Shown here piece after piece: positions 28,118-40,952 of a stretch of DNA of 64,000 bases. Numbering within the stretch: the stretch's first letter is position 1; every line of letters begins with the position of its first letter. Location of the stretch: NCBI RefSeq assembly GCF_037975245.1, contig NC_092568.1, positions 14,285,501-14,349,500 on the forward strand. The letters run 5' to 3'. Origin of the DNA: Apostichopus japonicus (lineage: Eukaryota; Echinodermata; Holothuroidea; Aspidochirotida; Stichopodidae). The notes beneath the pieces were generated by a model. It was not told the origin of the DNA and ran no database searches. It was given only the letters and a program-made list of their open reading frames with translations. Both the position numbers and the translations under genes were made by a program.

Positions 28118-30747
28118 ATGTTCGACACCGAACAATCGAATGACACCCATCAATCGAATGTTCGACACAGATCATTCGATTGTTCGGCACCAATCAATCA
28201 AATGTTCGACACCGATATTCGAATGTTCGGCACCCATCAATCGAACGTTCGGCACCGATTAATCGAATATGCGACACCGACCAAACAAATGTGCAATACC
28301 GATCAATCGAATGTGCGACACCCATCAATCGAATGTTCGGCACCCATCAATCGAATGTTCGACACCCATCAATCGAATGTTCGACACCGATCAATCGAAT
28401 GATACCCATCAATCGAATGTTCCACAAAGATCATTCGAATGTTCGGCACCAATCAATCGAATGTTCGACACCGATTATTCGAATGTGCGACACCGATCAA
28501 TAGGATGTGCGACAACAATCAATCGAATGTGCGACACCGATCAATCGAATGTGCGACACCCATCAATCGAATGTTCGATACCGATCATTCGAATGTTCGG
28601 CACCAATCAATCGAATGTTCAACACCGATTATTCGAATGTTCGGCACCAATCAATCGAATGTTCGACACCGATTATTCGAATGTTCGGCACCAATCAATC
28701 GAATGTTCGACACCGATTAATCGAATGTTCGGCACCCATCAATCGAATGTTCGACACCGATCAATCGAATGAGCGACACCGATCAATCGGATGTGCGACA
28801 CCGATCAATCGAATGTTCGACACCGATCAATCGAATGACACCCATCAATCGAATGTTCGACACAGATCATTCGAATGTTCGGCACCGATTAATCGAATAT
28901 GCGACACCGACCAAACGAATGTGCAATACCGATCAATCGAATGATACCCATCAATCGAATGTTCGACACAGATCATTCGAATGTTCGGCACCAATCAATC
29001 GAATGTTCGACACCGATTATTCGAATGTGCGACACCGATCAATAGGATGTGCGACAACAATCAATCGAATGTGCGACACCGATCAATCGAATGTGCGACA
29101 CCCATCAATCGAATGTTCGACACCGATCAATCGAATGTGCGACACCGATCAATCGGATGTGCGACACCGATCAATCGAATGTTCGACACCGATCAATCGA
29201 ATGACACCCATCAATCGAATGTTCGACACAGATCATTCGAATGTTCGGCACCAATCAATCAAATGTTCGACACCGATCATTCGAATGTTCGGCACCAATC
29301 AATCGAATGTTCGGCATCGATTAATCGAATATGCGACACCGACCAAACGAATGTGCAATACCGATCAATCGAATGTTCGACATCGAATGTGCGACACCCA
29401 TCAATCGAATGTTCGACACCGATCATTCGAATGTTCGACACCGGTTAATCGAATGTGCGACACCCAACAGTCGAATGTGCGAAACCCATCAATCGAATGT
29501 TCGACACCGATCAATCGAATGTGCGACACCCATCAATCGAATGTTCGACACCGATCATTCGAATGTTCGGCACCCATCAATCGATTGTGCGACACCAATC
29601 AATCGAATGTGCAGTACCGATCAATCGAATGTGCGACACCCATCAATCGAATGATCGGCACCCATCAATCGAATGTTCGAAACCGATCAATCGAATGATA
29701 CCCATCAATCGAATGTTCGACACAGATCATTCGAATGTTCGGCACCCATCGATCGAATGTTCGACACCGATCATTCAAATGTTCGGCACCCATCAATCGA
29801 ATGTGCGACATCGATCAATCGAATGTGCGACACCGATCAATCGAATGTGCGACACCCCTCAATCGAATGTTTGGCACCTATCAATCGAATGTTCGACACC
29901 CATCAATCGAATGTTCGAAACCGATCAATCGAATGATACCCATCAATCGAATGTTCGACACAGATCATTCGAATGTTCGGCACCAATCAATCGAATGTTC
30001 GACACCGATCAATCGAATGATACCGATCAATCGAATGTGCGACACCCATCAATCGAATGTTCGGCACCGATTAATCGAATATGCGACACCGACCAAACGA
30101 ATGTGCAATACCGATCAATCGAATGTTCGACACCGATCAATCGAATGTTCGACACCAATCAATCGGATATGCGACACCCAACAATCGAATGTTCGACACC
30201 AATCAATCGAATGTTCGACACCGATCAATCGAATGTGCAGTACCGATCAATCAAATGTGCGACACCCATCATTCGAATGTTCGGCACCCATCAATCGAAT
30301 GTTCGGCATCGATTAATCGAATATGCGACACCGACCAAACGAATGTGCAATACCGATCAATCGAATGTTCGACACCGTTCAATCGAATGTGCGACACCCA
30401 TCAATCGAATGTTCGACACCGATCATTCGAATGTTCGACACCGGTCAATGGAATGTTCGACACCCAACAGTCGAATGTGCGAAACCCATCAATCGAATGT
30501 TCGACACCGATCAATCAAATGTGCGACACCCATCAATCGAATGTTCGACACCGATCATTCGAATGTTCGGCACCCATCAATCGATTGTGCGACACCAATC
30601 AATCGAATGTGCAGTACCGATCAATCGAATGTGCGACACCCATCAATCGAATGATCGGCACCCATCAATCGAATGTTCGAAACCGATCAATCGAATGATA
30701 CCCATCAATCGAATGTTCGACACAGATCATTCGAATGTTCGGCACCC
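28118..30747 (+). repeat. Family A ~3.77-kb higher-order repeat, second version
   Basis: Second copy of 24,348-26,985. It contains an 8-bp deletion at about 29,380 (GTTCGACATCGAATG where the partner has GTTCGACACCGATCAATCG), leaving a 14-bp unit. After about 30,745 it lacks stretches present in the first version and passes into a different segment type. Confidence 0.85.
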
Positions 30748-31164
30748 ATCAATCGAATGTGCGACATCGATCAATCGAATGTGCGACACCCATCAATCGA
30801 ATGTTCGGCACCCATCAATCGAATGTTCGACACCCATCAATCGAATGTTCGAAACCGATCAATCGAATGATACCCATCAATCGAATGTTCGACACAGATC
30901 ATTCGAATGTTCGGCACCAATCAATCGAATGTTCGACACCGATCAATCGAATGATACCGATCAATCGAATGTGCGACACCCATCAATCGAATGTTCGGCA
31001 CCGATTAATCGAATATGCGACACCGACCAAACGAATGTGCAATACCGATCAATCGAATGTTCTATACCGATCAATCGAATGTTCGACACCGATCAATCGG
31101 ATGTGCGACACCCAACAATCGAATGTTCGACACCAATCAATCGAATGTTCGACACCGATCAATC

Positions 31165-31650
31165 GAATGTGCAGTACCGATCAATTGAATGTGCGACACC
31201 CATCAATCGAATGTGCGACACCCATCAATCGAATGTTCGACACCAATCAATCGAATGTTCGACACCGATCAATAGAATGTGCAATACCGATCAATCGAAT
31301 GTTCTACACCGATCAATCGAATGTGCGACACCGATCAATCGGATGTACGACACCCATCAATCGAATGTTCGACACCAATCAATCGAATGTTCGACACCGA
31401 TCAATCGAATGTGCGTTACCCATCAATCGAATGTTCGACACCAATCAATCGAATGTTCGACACCGATCAATCGAATGCGCAGTACCGATCAATCGAATGT
31501 GCGACACCCATCAATCGAATGTTCGGCACCCATCAATCGAATGATCGACACCAATCAATCGAATGTTCGAAACCGATCAATCGAATGATACCCATCAATC
31601 GAATGTTCGACACAGATCATTCGAATGTTCGGCACCCATCGATCGAATGT
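31165..31650 (+). repeat. Family A segment shared by both ends of the array
   Basis: Matches 1,855-2,340 at an offset of 29,310 bp, with the same order of rare units (AATGCGCAGTACC, CATCAATCGAATGATCGACACC, then an 18-bp unit). It differs at several sites, for example GTGCGTTACC here and TATACGAATG here against ATATTCGAATG at 2,351. Confidence 0.8.
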
Positions 31651-33839
31651 TCGACACCGATTATACGAATGTTCGGCACCCATCAATCGAATGTTCGACA
31701 CCCATCAATCGAATGTGCGACACCGATCAATCGGATGTGCGACACCGATCAATCGAATGTTCGACACCGATCAATCGAATGACACCCATCAATCGAATGT
31801 TCGACACAGATCATTCGAATGTTCGGCACCTATCAATCGAATGTTCGACACCGATCAATCGAATGATACCCATCAATCGAACGTTCGACACAGATCATTC
31901 GAATGTTCGGCACCCATCGATCGAATGTTCGACACCGATTATTCGAATGTTCGGCACCCATTAATCGAATGTTCGACACCGATCAATCATATGTTCGACA
32001 CCGATTATTCGAATGTTCGGCACCAATCAATCGAATGTTCGACACCGATTATTCGAATGTGCGGCACCGATCAATAGGATGTGCGACAACAATCAATCGA
32101 ATGTGCGACACCGATCAATCGAATGTGCGACACCCATCAATCGAATGTTCGCCACCGATCATTCGAATGTTCGGCACCAATCAATCGAATGTTCGACACC
32201 GATTAATCGAATGTTCGGCACCCATCAATCGAATGTTCGACACCGATCAATCGAATGTGCGACACCGATCAATCGGATGTGCGACACCGATCAATCGAAT
32301 GTTCGACACCGATCAATCGAATGACACCCATCAATCGAATGTTCGACACAGATCATTCGAATGTTCGGCACAAATCAATCAAATGTTCGACACCGATCAT
32401 TCGAATGTTCGGCACCCATCAATCGAATGTTCGGCACCGATTAATCGAATATGCGACACCGACCAATCGAATGTGCAATACCGATCAATCGAATGTTCGA
32501 CACCGATCAATCGAATGTGCGACACCCATCAATCGAATGTTCGACACCGATCATTCGAATGTTCGACACCGATCTATCGAATGTGCAGTACCGATCAATC
32601 GAATGTGCGACACCCATCAATCGAATGTTCGACACCGATCAATCGAATGTGCGACATCTATCAATCGAATGTGCGACACCGATCAATCGAATGTGCGACA
32701 CCGATCAATCGAATGTGCGACACCGGTCAATGGAATGTGCGACACCCAACAGTCGAATGTGCGAAACCCATCAATCGAATGTTCGACACCGATCAATCGA
32801 ATGTGCGACACCGATCAATCGAATGTTCGACACCGATCATTCGAATGTTCGGCACCCATCAATCGAATGTTCGACACCAATCAATCGAATGTGCAGTACC
32901 GATCAATCGAATGTGCGACACCCATCAATCGAATGATCGGCACCCATCATTCCAATGTTCGGCACCCATCAATCGAATGTGCGACATCGATCAATCGAAT
33001 GTGCGACACCGATCAATCGAATGTGCGACACCCATCAATCGAATGTTCGGCACCCATCAGTCGAATGTTCGACACCCATCAATCGAATGTTCGACACCGA
33101 TCATTCAAATGTTCGCAACCAATCAATCGAATGTGCGACATCGATCAATCGAATGTGCGACACCGATCAATCGAATGTGCGACATCGATCATTCGAATCT
33201 TCGGCACCAATCAATCGAATGTTCGACACCGATTATTCGAATGTTCGTCACCAATCAATCGAATGTTCGACACCGATCAATCGAATGATACCGATCAATC
33301 GAATGTGCGACACCGATCAATCAGATGTGCGACACCCATCAATCGAATGTTCGGCACCGATTAATCGAATATGCGACACCGACCAAACGAATGTGCAATA
33401 CCGATCAATCGAATGTTCTACACCGATCAATCGAATGTGCGACACCGATCAATCGGATGTGCGACACCCATCAATCGAATGTTCGACACCAATCAATCGA
33501 ATGTTCGACACCGATCAATCGAATGTGCATTACCGATCAATCGAATGTGCGACACCCATCAATCGAATGTGCGACACCTATCAAGCGAATGTTCGACACC
33601 AATCAATCCAATGTTCGACACCGATCAATCGAATGTGCAGTACCGATCAATCGAATGTGCGACACCCATCAATCGAATGTTCGACACCCATCAATCGAAT
33701 GATCGGCACCCATCAATCGAATTTTCGACACCCATCAATCGAATGTTCGAAACCGATCAATCGAATGATACCCATCAATCGAATGTTCGACACAGATCAT
33801 TCGAATGTTCGGCACCCATCGATCGAATGTTCGACACCG

Positions 33840-33904
33840 ATCATTGAAATGTTCGGCACCCATCAATCGAATTTGCGACATCGACCAAACGAATGTGCAA
33901 TACC
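33840..33904 (+). repeat. Degenerate right edge of family A
   Basis: The last three units carry uncommon substitutions (TCATTGAAATG, AATTTGCGACATCG) and, with ATTTTCGAC at 33,721, suggest slightly raised divergence next to the junction. The array stops within a unit after GTGCAATACC. Confidence 0.7.
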
Positions 33905-34744
33905 GTACATTTTACATTCTCAAGGTAACAATGCATTAACCGGCGATTCTAAATGAACACGATAGATGTCCCAGTGCGGTAAATAGTCCTCCAGGTTCGT
34001 AAGAAAAATAGTTTAAAAAAAGATCTCAGGACATATCAGGTACTTAAAGTTTCAGGTCGTGGTGATTGAGGGCGCTATTTAAGAAAAGAAAGATAAAAGG
34101 TCAATGCTACATTAACAGATTGTACATTTTACATTCTCAAGGTAACAATACATTTACCGACGATTCTTAATGAACCCAATAGATGTTTGAATGTCCCAGT
34201 GCGGTAAATTATGCTCTAGGTTGGTTAGAAAAATAGTGTAAAAAATATAGTAAATTTCATGACATCACGGGTACTTAAGTTTTCAAGTCATGGCCAACGA
34301 GGGCGCTATTAGAAAGATGAAAGGTCAATACTATATTAACAGATTGTACATTTTACATTCTAAAGGTAACAATACATTTACCGACGATTCTTTATGAACA
34401 CAATAGATGTTTGAATGTCCAATGCGGTCAATTTCCTAAAAGTGGGTAAAGAAAAATATTGTTTAAAAAAAAAAAATTCAAGACATATCATGTGCTTAAA
34501 GTTTCAGGTCATGGTGATTGAGGGCGCTATTCAAGAATAGAAAGATAATAGGTCAATACTACATTAACAAATTGAACGTTTTACCTTCCAAAGGTTACAA
34601 TACATTAACCGACGATACTTAATGAACACAATAAATGCATGAATGTCCCATGCGGTCAATTTTTCTCCAAGTTGGTTAGAAAAAAAGTGTTAAAAGAAAT
34701 ATAAAATATTTCATGACATCTCGGGTACTTAAGTTTTCAGGTCA

Positions 34745-37509
34745 TGGTGATCGAGGGCGCTATTCAAGAATAGAAAGATAATAGGTCAATACTACATTAA
34801 CAGATTGTAAATTTAACATTCTCACGGTAATAATACATATACCGACGACTCTAAATAAACACAATATGTGTTTGATTGTCCAATGCGGTCAATTATACTC
34901 CAAGTTGGTAAGAAAAAATAGTTTTAAAAAATATAAAAAAGATTTCATGACATCTCGGGTACTTTAGTTTTCAGGTCATGGTGATCGAGGACGCTATGCA
35001 AGAATAGAAAGATAATAGGTCAATACTACATTTAAAGATTGTATATTTTACATTCTCAATGTAACAATACATTTACCGACGATTCTAAATGAACACAATA
35101 GATGTTTGAATGTCCCATGCGGTCAATTTTTACTCCAAGTTGGTAAGAAAAAAAGTGTTAAAAGAAATTAAAAAGATTTCATGACATCTCGGGTACTTAA
35201 GTTTTCAGGTCATGGTAATTGAGGGCGCTAATCAAGAATAGAAAGATATTAGGTCAATACTGCATTAACAGATTGTACATTTTACATTCTCAAGGTAACA
35301 ATTCATTTACCGACGATTCTTAATGAACACAATAGATGTTTGAATGTCCTATGCGGTCACTTTTTCTCCAGGTTGGTTAGAAAAATAGTGTAAAAAAAAA
35401 AAAAAAGATTTCATGACATCTCATGTACTTAAGTTTTCAGGTCATGGTGATTGAGGGCGCTATTCAAGAATAGAAAGATAATAGGTCAATACTACATTAA
35501 CAGATTGTACATTTTACATTCTCAAGGTAACAATGCATTAACCGGCGATTCTAAATGAACACGATAGATGTCCCAGTGCGGTAAATAGTCCTCCAGGTTG
35601 GTAAGAAAAATAGTTTAAAAAACGATCTCAGGACATATCAGGTACTTAAAGTTTCAGGTCATGGTGATTGAGGGCGCTATTTAAGAAAAGAAAGATAAAA
35701 GGTCAATGCTACATTAACAGATTGTACATTTTACATTCTCAAGGTAACAATACATTTACCGACGATTCTTAATGAACCCAATAGTTGTTTGAATGTCCCA
35801 GTGCGGTAAATTATGCTCTAGGTTGGTTAGAAAAATAGTGTAAAAAATATAGTAAATTTCATGATATCTCGGGTACTTAAGTTTTCAGGTCATGGTTATT
35901 GAGGGCGCTATTTAAGAACAGAAAGACAATAGGTCAATACTACATTTAAAGATTGTACATTTTACATTCTCAATGTAACAATACATTTACCGACGATTCT
36001 AAATGAACACAATAGATGTTTGAATGTCCCATGCGGTCAATTTTTCTCCAGGTTGGTTAGAAAAAAAGGGTTAAAAGAAATATAAAATATTTCATGACAT
36101 CTCGGGTACTTAAGTTTTCAGGTCATGGTGATTGAGGGCGCTATTTAAGAATAGAAAAGATAATAGGTCAATACTACATTAACAGATTGTAAATTTAACA
36201 TTCTCACGGTAACAATACATTTACCGACGATTCTAAATGAACACAATAGATGTTTGAATGTCCCATGCGGTCAATTTTTCTCCAGGTTGGTAAGAAAAAT
36301 AGTTTAAAAAAAAAAGATTTCATGACATCTCGGGTACTTAAGTTTTCAGGTCATGGTGATTGAGGGCGCTATTCAAGAATAGAAAGATAATAGGTCAATA
36401 CTACATTAACAGATTGTAAATTTAACATTCTCACGGTAATATTACATATACCGACGATTCTAAATATACACAATATGTGTTTGAATGTCCAATGCGGTCA
36501 CTTTTTACTCCAAGTTGGTAAGAAAAAAAGTGTTAAAAGAAATTAAAAAGATTTCATGACATCTCGGGTACTTAAGTTTTCAGGTCATGGTGATTGAGAG
36601 CGCTATTGAAGAATAGAAAGATAATAGGTCAATACTACATTTAAAGATTGTATATTTTACATTCTCAATGTAACAATACATTTACCGACGATTCTAAATG
36701 AACACAATAGATGTTTGAATGTCCCATGTGGTCACTTTTTACTCCAAGTTGGTAAGAAAAAAGTGTTAAAAAAAATTAAAAAGATTTCATGACATCTCGG
36801 GTACTTAAGTTTTCAGGTCATGGTGATTGAGGGCGCTATTCAAGAATAGAAAAATAATAGGTCAATACTACATTAACAGATTGTACATTTTACATTCTCA
36901 AGGTAACAATTCATTTACCGACGATTCTTAATGAACACAATAGATGTTTGAATGTCCCATGCGGTCACTTTTTCTCCAGGTTGGTTAGAAAAATAGTGTA
37001 AAAAAAAAAAAAAAAAAGATTTCATGACATCTCGGGTACTTAAGTTTTCAGGTCATGGTAATTGTGGGCGCTATTTAAGAATAGAAAGATAATTGGTCAA
37101 TACTACATTAACAGATTGTACATTTTACATTCTCAAGGTAACAATGCATTAACCGGCGATTCTAAATGAACACGATAGATGTCCCAGTGCGGTAAATAGT
37201 CCTCCAGGTTGGTTAGAAAAATAGTTTAAAAAAAGATTTCAGGACATATCAGGTACTTAAAGTTTCAGGTCATGGTGATTGAGGGCGCTATTTAAGAAAA
37301 GAAAGATAAAAGGTCAATACTACATTAACAGATTGTACATTTTACATTCTCAAGGTATCAATACATTTACCGACGATTCTTAATGAACCCAATAGATGTT
37401 TTAATGTCCCAGTGCGGTAAATTATGCTCTAGGTTGGTTAGAAAAATAGCGTAAAAAAAATATTAAATTTCATGACATCACGGGTATTAAGTTTTCAAGT
37501 CACGGCCAA
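34745..37509 (+). repeat. Family B 12-unit higher-order repeat, copy 1 (~2.76 kb)
   Basis: Twelve consecutive family B units (starts near 34,807, 35,041, 35,275, 35,507, 35,724, 35,955, 36,189, 36,416, 36,650, 36,883, 37,118, 37,335) repeat in the same order in 37,510-40,272 at an offset of 2,763-2,765 bp. Differences seen are few: single substitutions (GTCCTATGC at 35,347 against GTCCCATGC) and A-run lengths. Confidence 0.93.
36999..37018 (+). repeat. Longest A-run in family B unit (18 bp)
   Basis: Homopolymer of 18 A, mirrored by an equal 18-bp run at 39,763-39,780 in the second higher-order copy. Other units carry 6-15 A at the same place, for example 15 A at 35,392-35,406 against 13 A at 38,157-38,169 in otherwise matching units. 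Confidence 0.9.
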
Positions 37510-40272
37510 TGGTGATTGAGGGCGCTATTCAAGAATAGAAAGATAATAGGTCAATACTACATTAACAGATTGTAAATTTAACATTCTCACGGTAATAATA
37601 CATATACCGACGACTCTAAATAAACACAATATGTGTTTGATTGTCCAATGCGGTCAATTATACTCCAAGTTGGTAAGAAAAAATAGTTTTAAAAAATATA
37701 AAAAAGATTTCATGACATCTCGGGTACTTTAGTTTTCAGGTCATGGTGATCGAGGACGCTATGCAAGAATAGAAAGATAATAGGTCAATACTACATTTAA
37801 AGATTGTATATTTTACATTCTCAATGTAACAATACATTTACCGACGATTCTAAATGAACACAATAGATGTTTGAATGTCCCATGCGGTCAATTTTTACTC
37901 CAAGTTGGTAAGAAAAAAAGTGTTAAAAGAAATTAAAAAGATTTCATGACATCTCGGGTACTTAAGTTTTCAGGTCATGGTAATTGAGGGCGCTAATCAA
38001 GAATAGAAAGATATTAGGTCAATACTGCATTAACAGATTGTACATTTTACATTCTCAAGGTAACAATTCATTTACCGACGATTCTTAATGAACACAATAG
38101 ATGTTTGAATGTCCCATGCGGTCACTTTTTCTCCAGGTTGGTTAGAAAAATAGTGTAAAAAAAAAAAAAGATTTCATGACATCTCATGTACTTAAGTTTT
38201 CAGGTCATGGTGATTGAGGGCGCTATTCAAGAATAGAAAGATAATAGGTCAATACTACATTAACAGATTGTACATTTTACATTCTCAAGGTAACAATGCA
38301 TTAACCGGCGATTCTAAATGAACACGATAGATGTCCCAGTGCGGTAAATAGTCCTCCAGGTTGGTAAGAAAAATAGTTTAAAAAACGATCTCAGGACATA
38401 TCAGGTACTTAAAGTTTCAGGTCATGGTGATTGAGGGCGCTATTTAAGAAAAGAAAGATAAAAGGTCAATGCTACATTAACAGATTGTACATTTTACATT
38501 CTCAAGGTAACAATACATTTACCGACGATTCTTAATGAACCCAATAGTTGTTTGAATGTCCCAGTGCGGTAAATTATGCTCTAGGTTGGTTAGAAAAATA
38601 GTGTAAAAAATATAGTAAATTTCATGATATCTCGGGTACTTAAGTTTTCAGGTCATGGTAATTGAGGGCGCTATTTAAGAACAGAAAGACAATAGGTCAA
38701 TACTACATTTAAAGATTGTACATTTTACATTCTCAATGTAACAATACATTTACCGACGATTCTAAATGAACACAATAGATGTTTGAATGTCCCATGCGGT
38801 CAATTTTTCTCCAGGTTGGTTAGAAAAAAAGGGTTAAAAGAAATATAAAATATTTCATGACATCTCGGGTACTTAAGTTTTCAGGTCATGGTGATTGAGG
38901 GCGCTATTTAAGAATAGAAAAGATAATAGGTCAATACTACATTAACAGATTGTAAATTTAACATTCTCACGGTAACAATACATTTACCGACGATTCTAAA
39001 TGAACACAATAGATGTTTGAATGTCCCATGCGGTCAATTTTTCTCCAGGTTGGTAAGAAAAATAGTTTAAAAAAAAAAGATTTCATGACATCTCGGGTAC
39101 TTAAGTTTTCAGGTCATGGTGATTGAGGGCGCTATTCAAGAATAGAAAGATAATAGGTCAATACTACATGAACAGATTGTAAATTTAACATTCTCACGGT
39201 AATATTACATATACCGACGATTCTAAATATACACAATATGTGTTTGAATGTCCAATGCGGTCACTTTTTACTCCAAGTTGGTAAGAAAAAAAGTGTTAAA
39301 AGAAATTAAAAAGATTTCATGACATCTCGGGTACTTAAGTTTTCAGGTCATGGTGATTGAGAGCGCTATTGAAGAATAGAAAGATAATAGGTCAATACTA
39401 CATTTAAAGATTGTATATTTTACATTCTCAATGTAACAATACATTTACCGACGATTCTAAATGAACACAATAGATGTTTGAATGTCCCATGTGGTCACTT
39501 TTTACTCCAAGTTGGTAAGAAAAAAGTGTTAAAAAAAATTAAAAAGATTTCATGACATCTCGGGTACTTAAGTTTTCAGGTCATGGTGATTGAGGGCGCT
39601 ATTCAAGAATAGAAAAATAATAGGTCAATACTACATTAACAGATTGTACATTTTACATTCTCAAGGTAACAATTCATTTACCGACGATTCTTAATGAACA
39701 CAATAGATGTTTCAATGTCCCATGCGGTCACTTTTTCTCCAGGTTGGTTAGAAAAATAGTGTAAAAAAAAAAAAAAAAAAGATTTCATGACATCTCGGGT
39801 ACTTAAGTTTTCAGGTCATGGTAATTGTGGGCGCTATTTAAGAATAGAAAGATAATTGGTCAATACTACATTAACAGATTGTACATTTTACATTCTCAAG
39901 GTAACAATGCATTAACCGGCGATTCTAAATGAACACGATAGATGTCCCAGTGCGGTAAATAGTCCTCCAGGTTGGTTAGAAAAATAGTTTAAAAAAAGAT
40001 TTCAGGACATATCAGGTACTTAAAGTTTCAGGTCATGGTGATTGAGGGCGCTATTTAAGAAAAGAAAGATAAAAGGTCAATACTACATTAACAGATTGTA
40101 CATTTTACATTCTCAAGGTATCAATACATTTACCGACGATTCTTAATGAACCCAATAGATGTTTGAATGTCCCAGTGCGGTAAATTATGCTCTAGGTTGG
40201 TTAGAAAAATAGCGTAAAAAAAATATTAAATTTCATGACATCACGGGTATTAAGTTTTCAAGTCACGGCCAA
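37510..40272 (+). repeat. Family B 12-unit higher-order repeat, copy 2 (~2.76 kb)
   Basis: Tandem copy of 34,745-37,509. Its left border is a chimeric unit, CACGGCCAA joined to TGGTGATTGAG at about 37,509, and the identical chimera recurs at about 40,272 at its right border. The GGCCAACGAGGG form of the parental unit is present at about 34,292, so the chimera marks the recombination point of the duplication. Confidence 0.93.
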
Positions 40273-40952
40273 TGGTGATTGAGGGCGCTATTTAAGAATA
40301 GAAAGATAATAGGTCAATACTACATTTAAATATTGTACATTTTACATTCTCAAGGTGACAATAATACATATATCGACGATTCTAAATGAACACAATAGAT
40401 GATTGAATGTCCCATGCGGTAAATTGTCCTCCAGGTTGGTAAGAAAAATAGTTTAAAAAAAAAGATTTCATGACATCTCGGGTACTTAAGTTTTCAGGTC
40501 ATGGTGATTGAGGGCGCTATTTAAGAATAGAAAGATAATAGGTCAATACTACATTTAAAGATTGTATATTTTACATTCTCAATGTAACAATAAATTTACC
40601 GACGATTCTAAATGAACACAATAGATGTTTGAATGTCCCATGCGGTCAATTTTTCTCCAGGTTGGTTTGAAAAATAGTGTAAAAAAAGGATTTCATGACA
40701 CTTCGGGTACTTAGGTTTTCAGGTCATGGTAATTAAGGGCACTATTCAAGAATAGAAAGATAATAGGTCAATACTACATTAACAGATTGTAAATTTAACA
40801 TTCTCACGGTAATAATACATATACCGACGACTCTAAATAAACACAATATGTGTTTGATTGTCCAATGCGGTCAATTATACTCCAAGTTGGTAAGAAAAAA
40901 TAGTTTTAAAAAATATAAAAAAGATTTCATGACATCTCGGGTACTTTAGTTT

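Larger units (their letters stand above)
1..33904 (+). repeat. Satellite family A: 22-bp tandem minisatellite array
   Basis: Head-to-tail array of about 1,540 units in one orientation, with no interruption. The consensus 22-bp unit has a first half CACCGATCAAT and a second half CGAATGTTCGA. Variation is concentrated at a few sites: base 5 (G, C or A, giving CACCGAT, CACCCAT, CACCAAT), bases 8-10 (CAA, CAT, TAA, TAT), base 19 (T or G, giving GTTCG or GTGCG) and base 22 (A or G). GC is about 45% with three CpGs per unit. The array begins before the window, so its left end is not seen. The unit is stop-free in all plus frames, so long open frames with a 22-residue period cover the array; they shift phase at each 18-bp unit, are replaced freely between frames and show no gene structure. 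The sequence supports satellite DNA only; transcription cannot be judged. Confidence 0.98.

Noticed and set aside
1-33904. CRISPR-like array (short direct repeats)
   Set aside because: Repeats are contiguous with no unique spacers, and there are no cas-like genes.
33904-33956. Open frame running from family A into family B
   Set aside because: It is the tail of an A-repeat frame that happens to continue 50 bp into B before a stop; it has no independent support.
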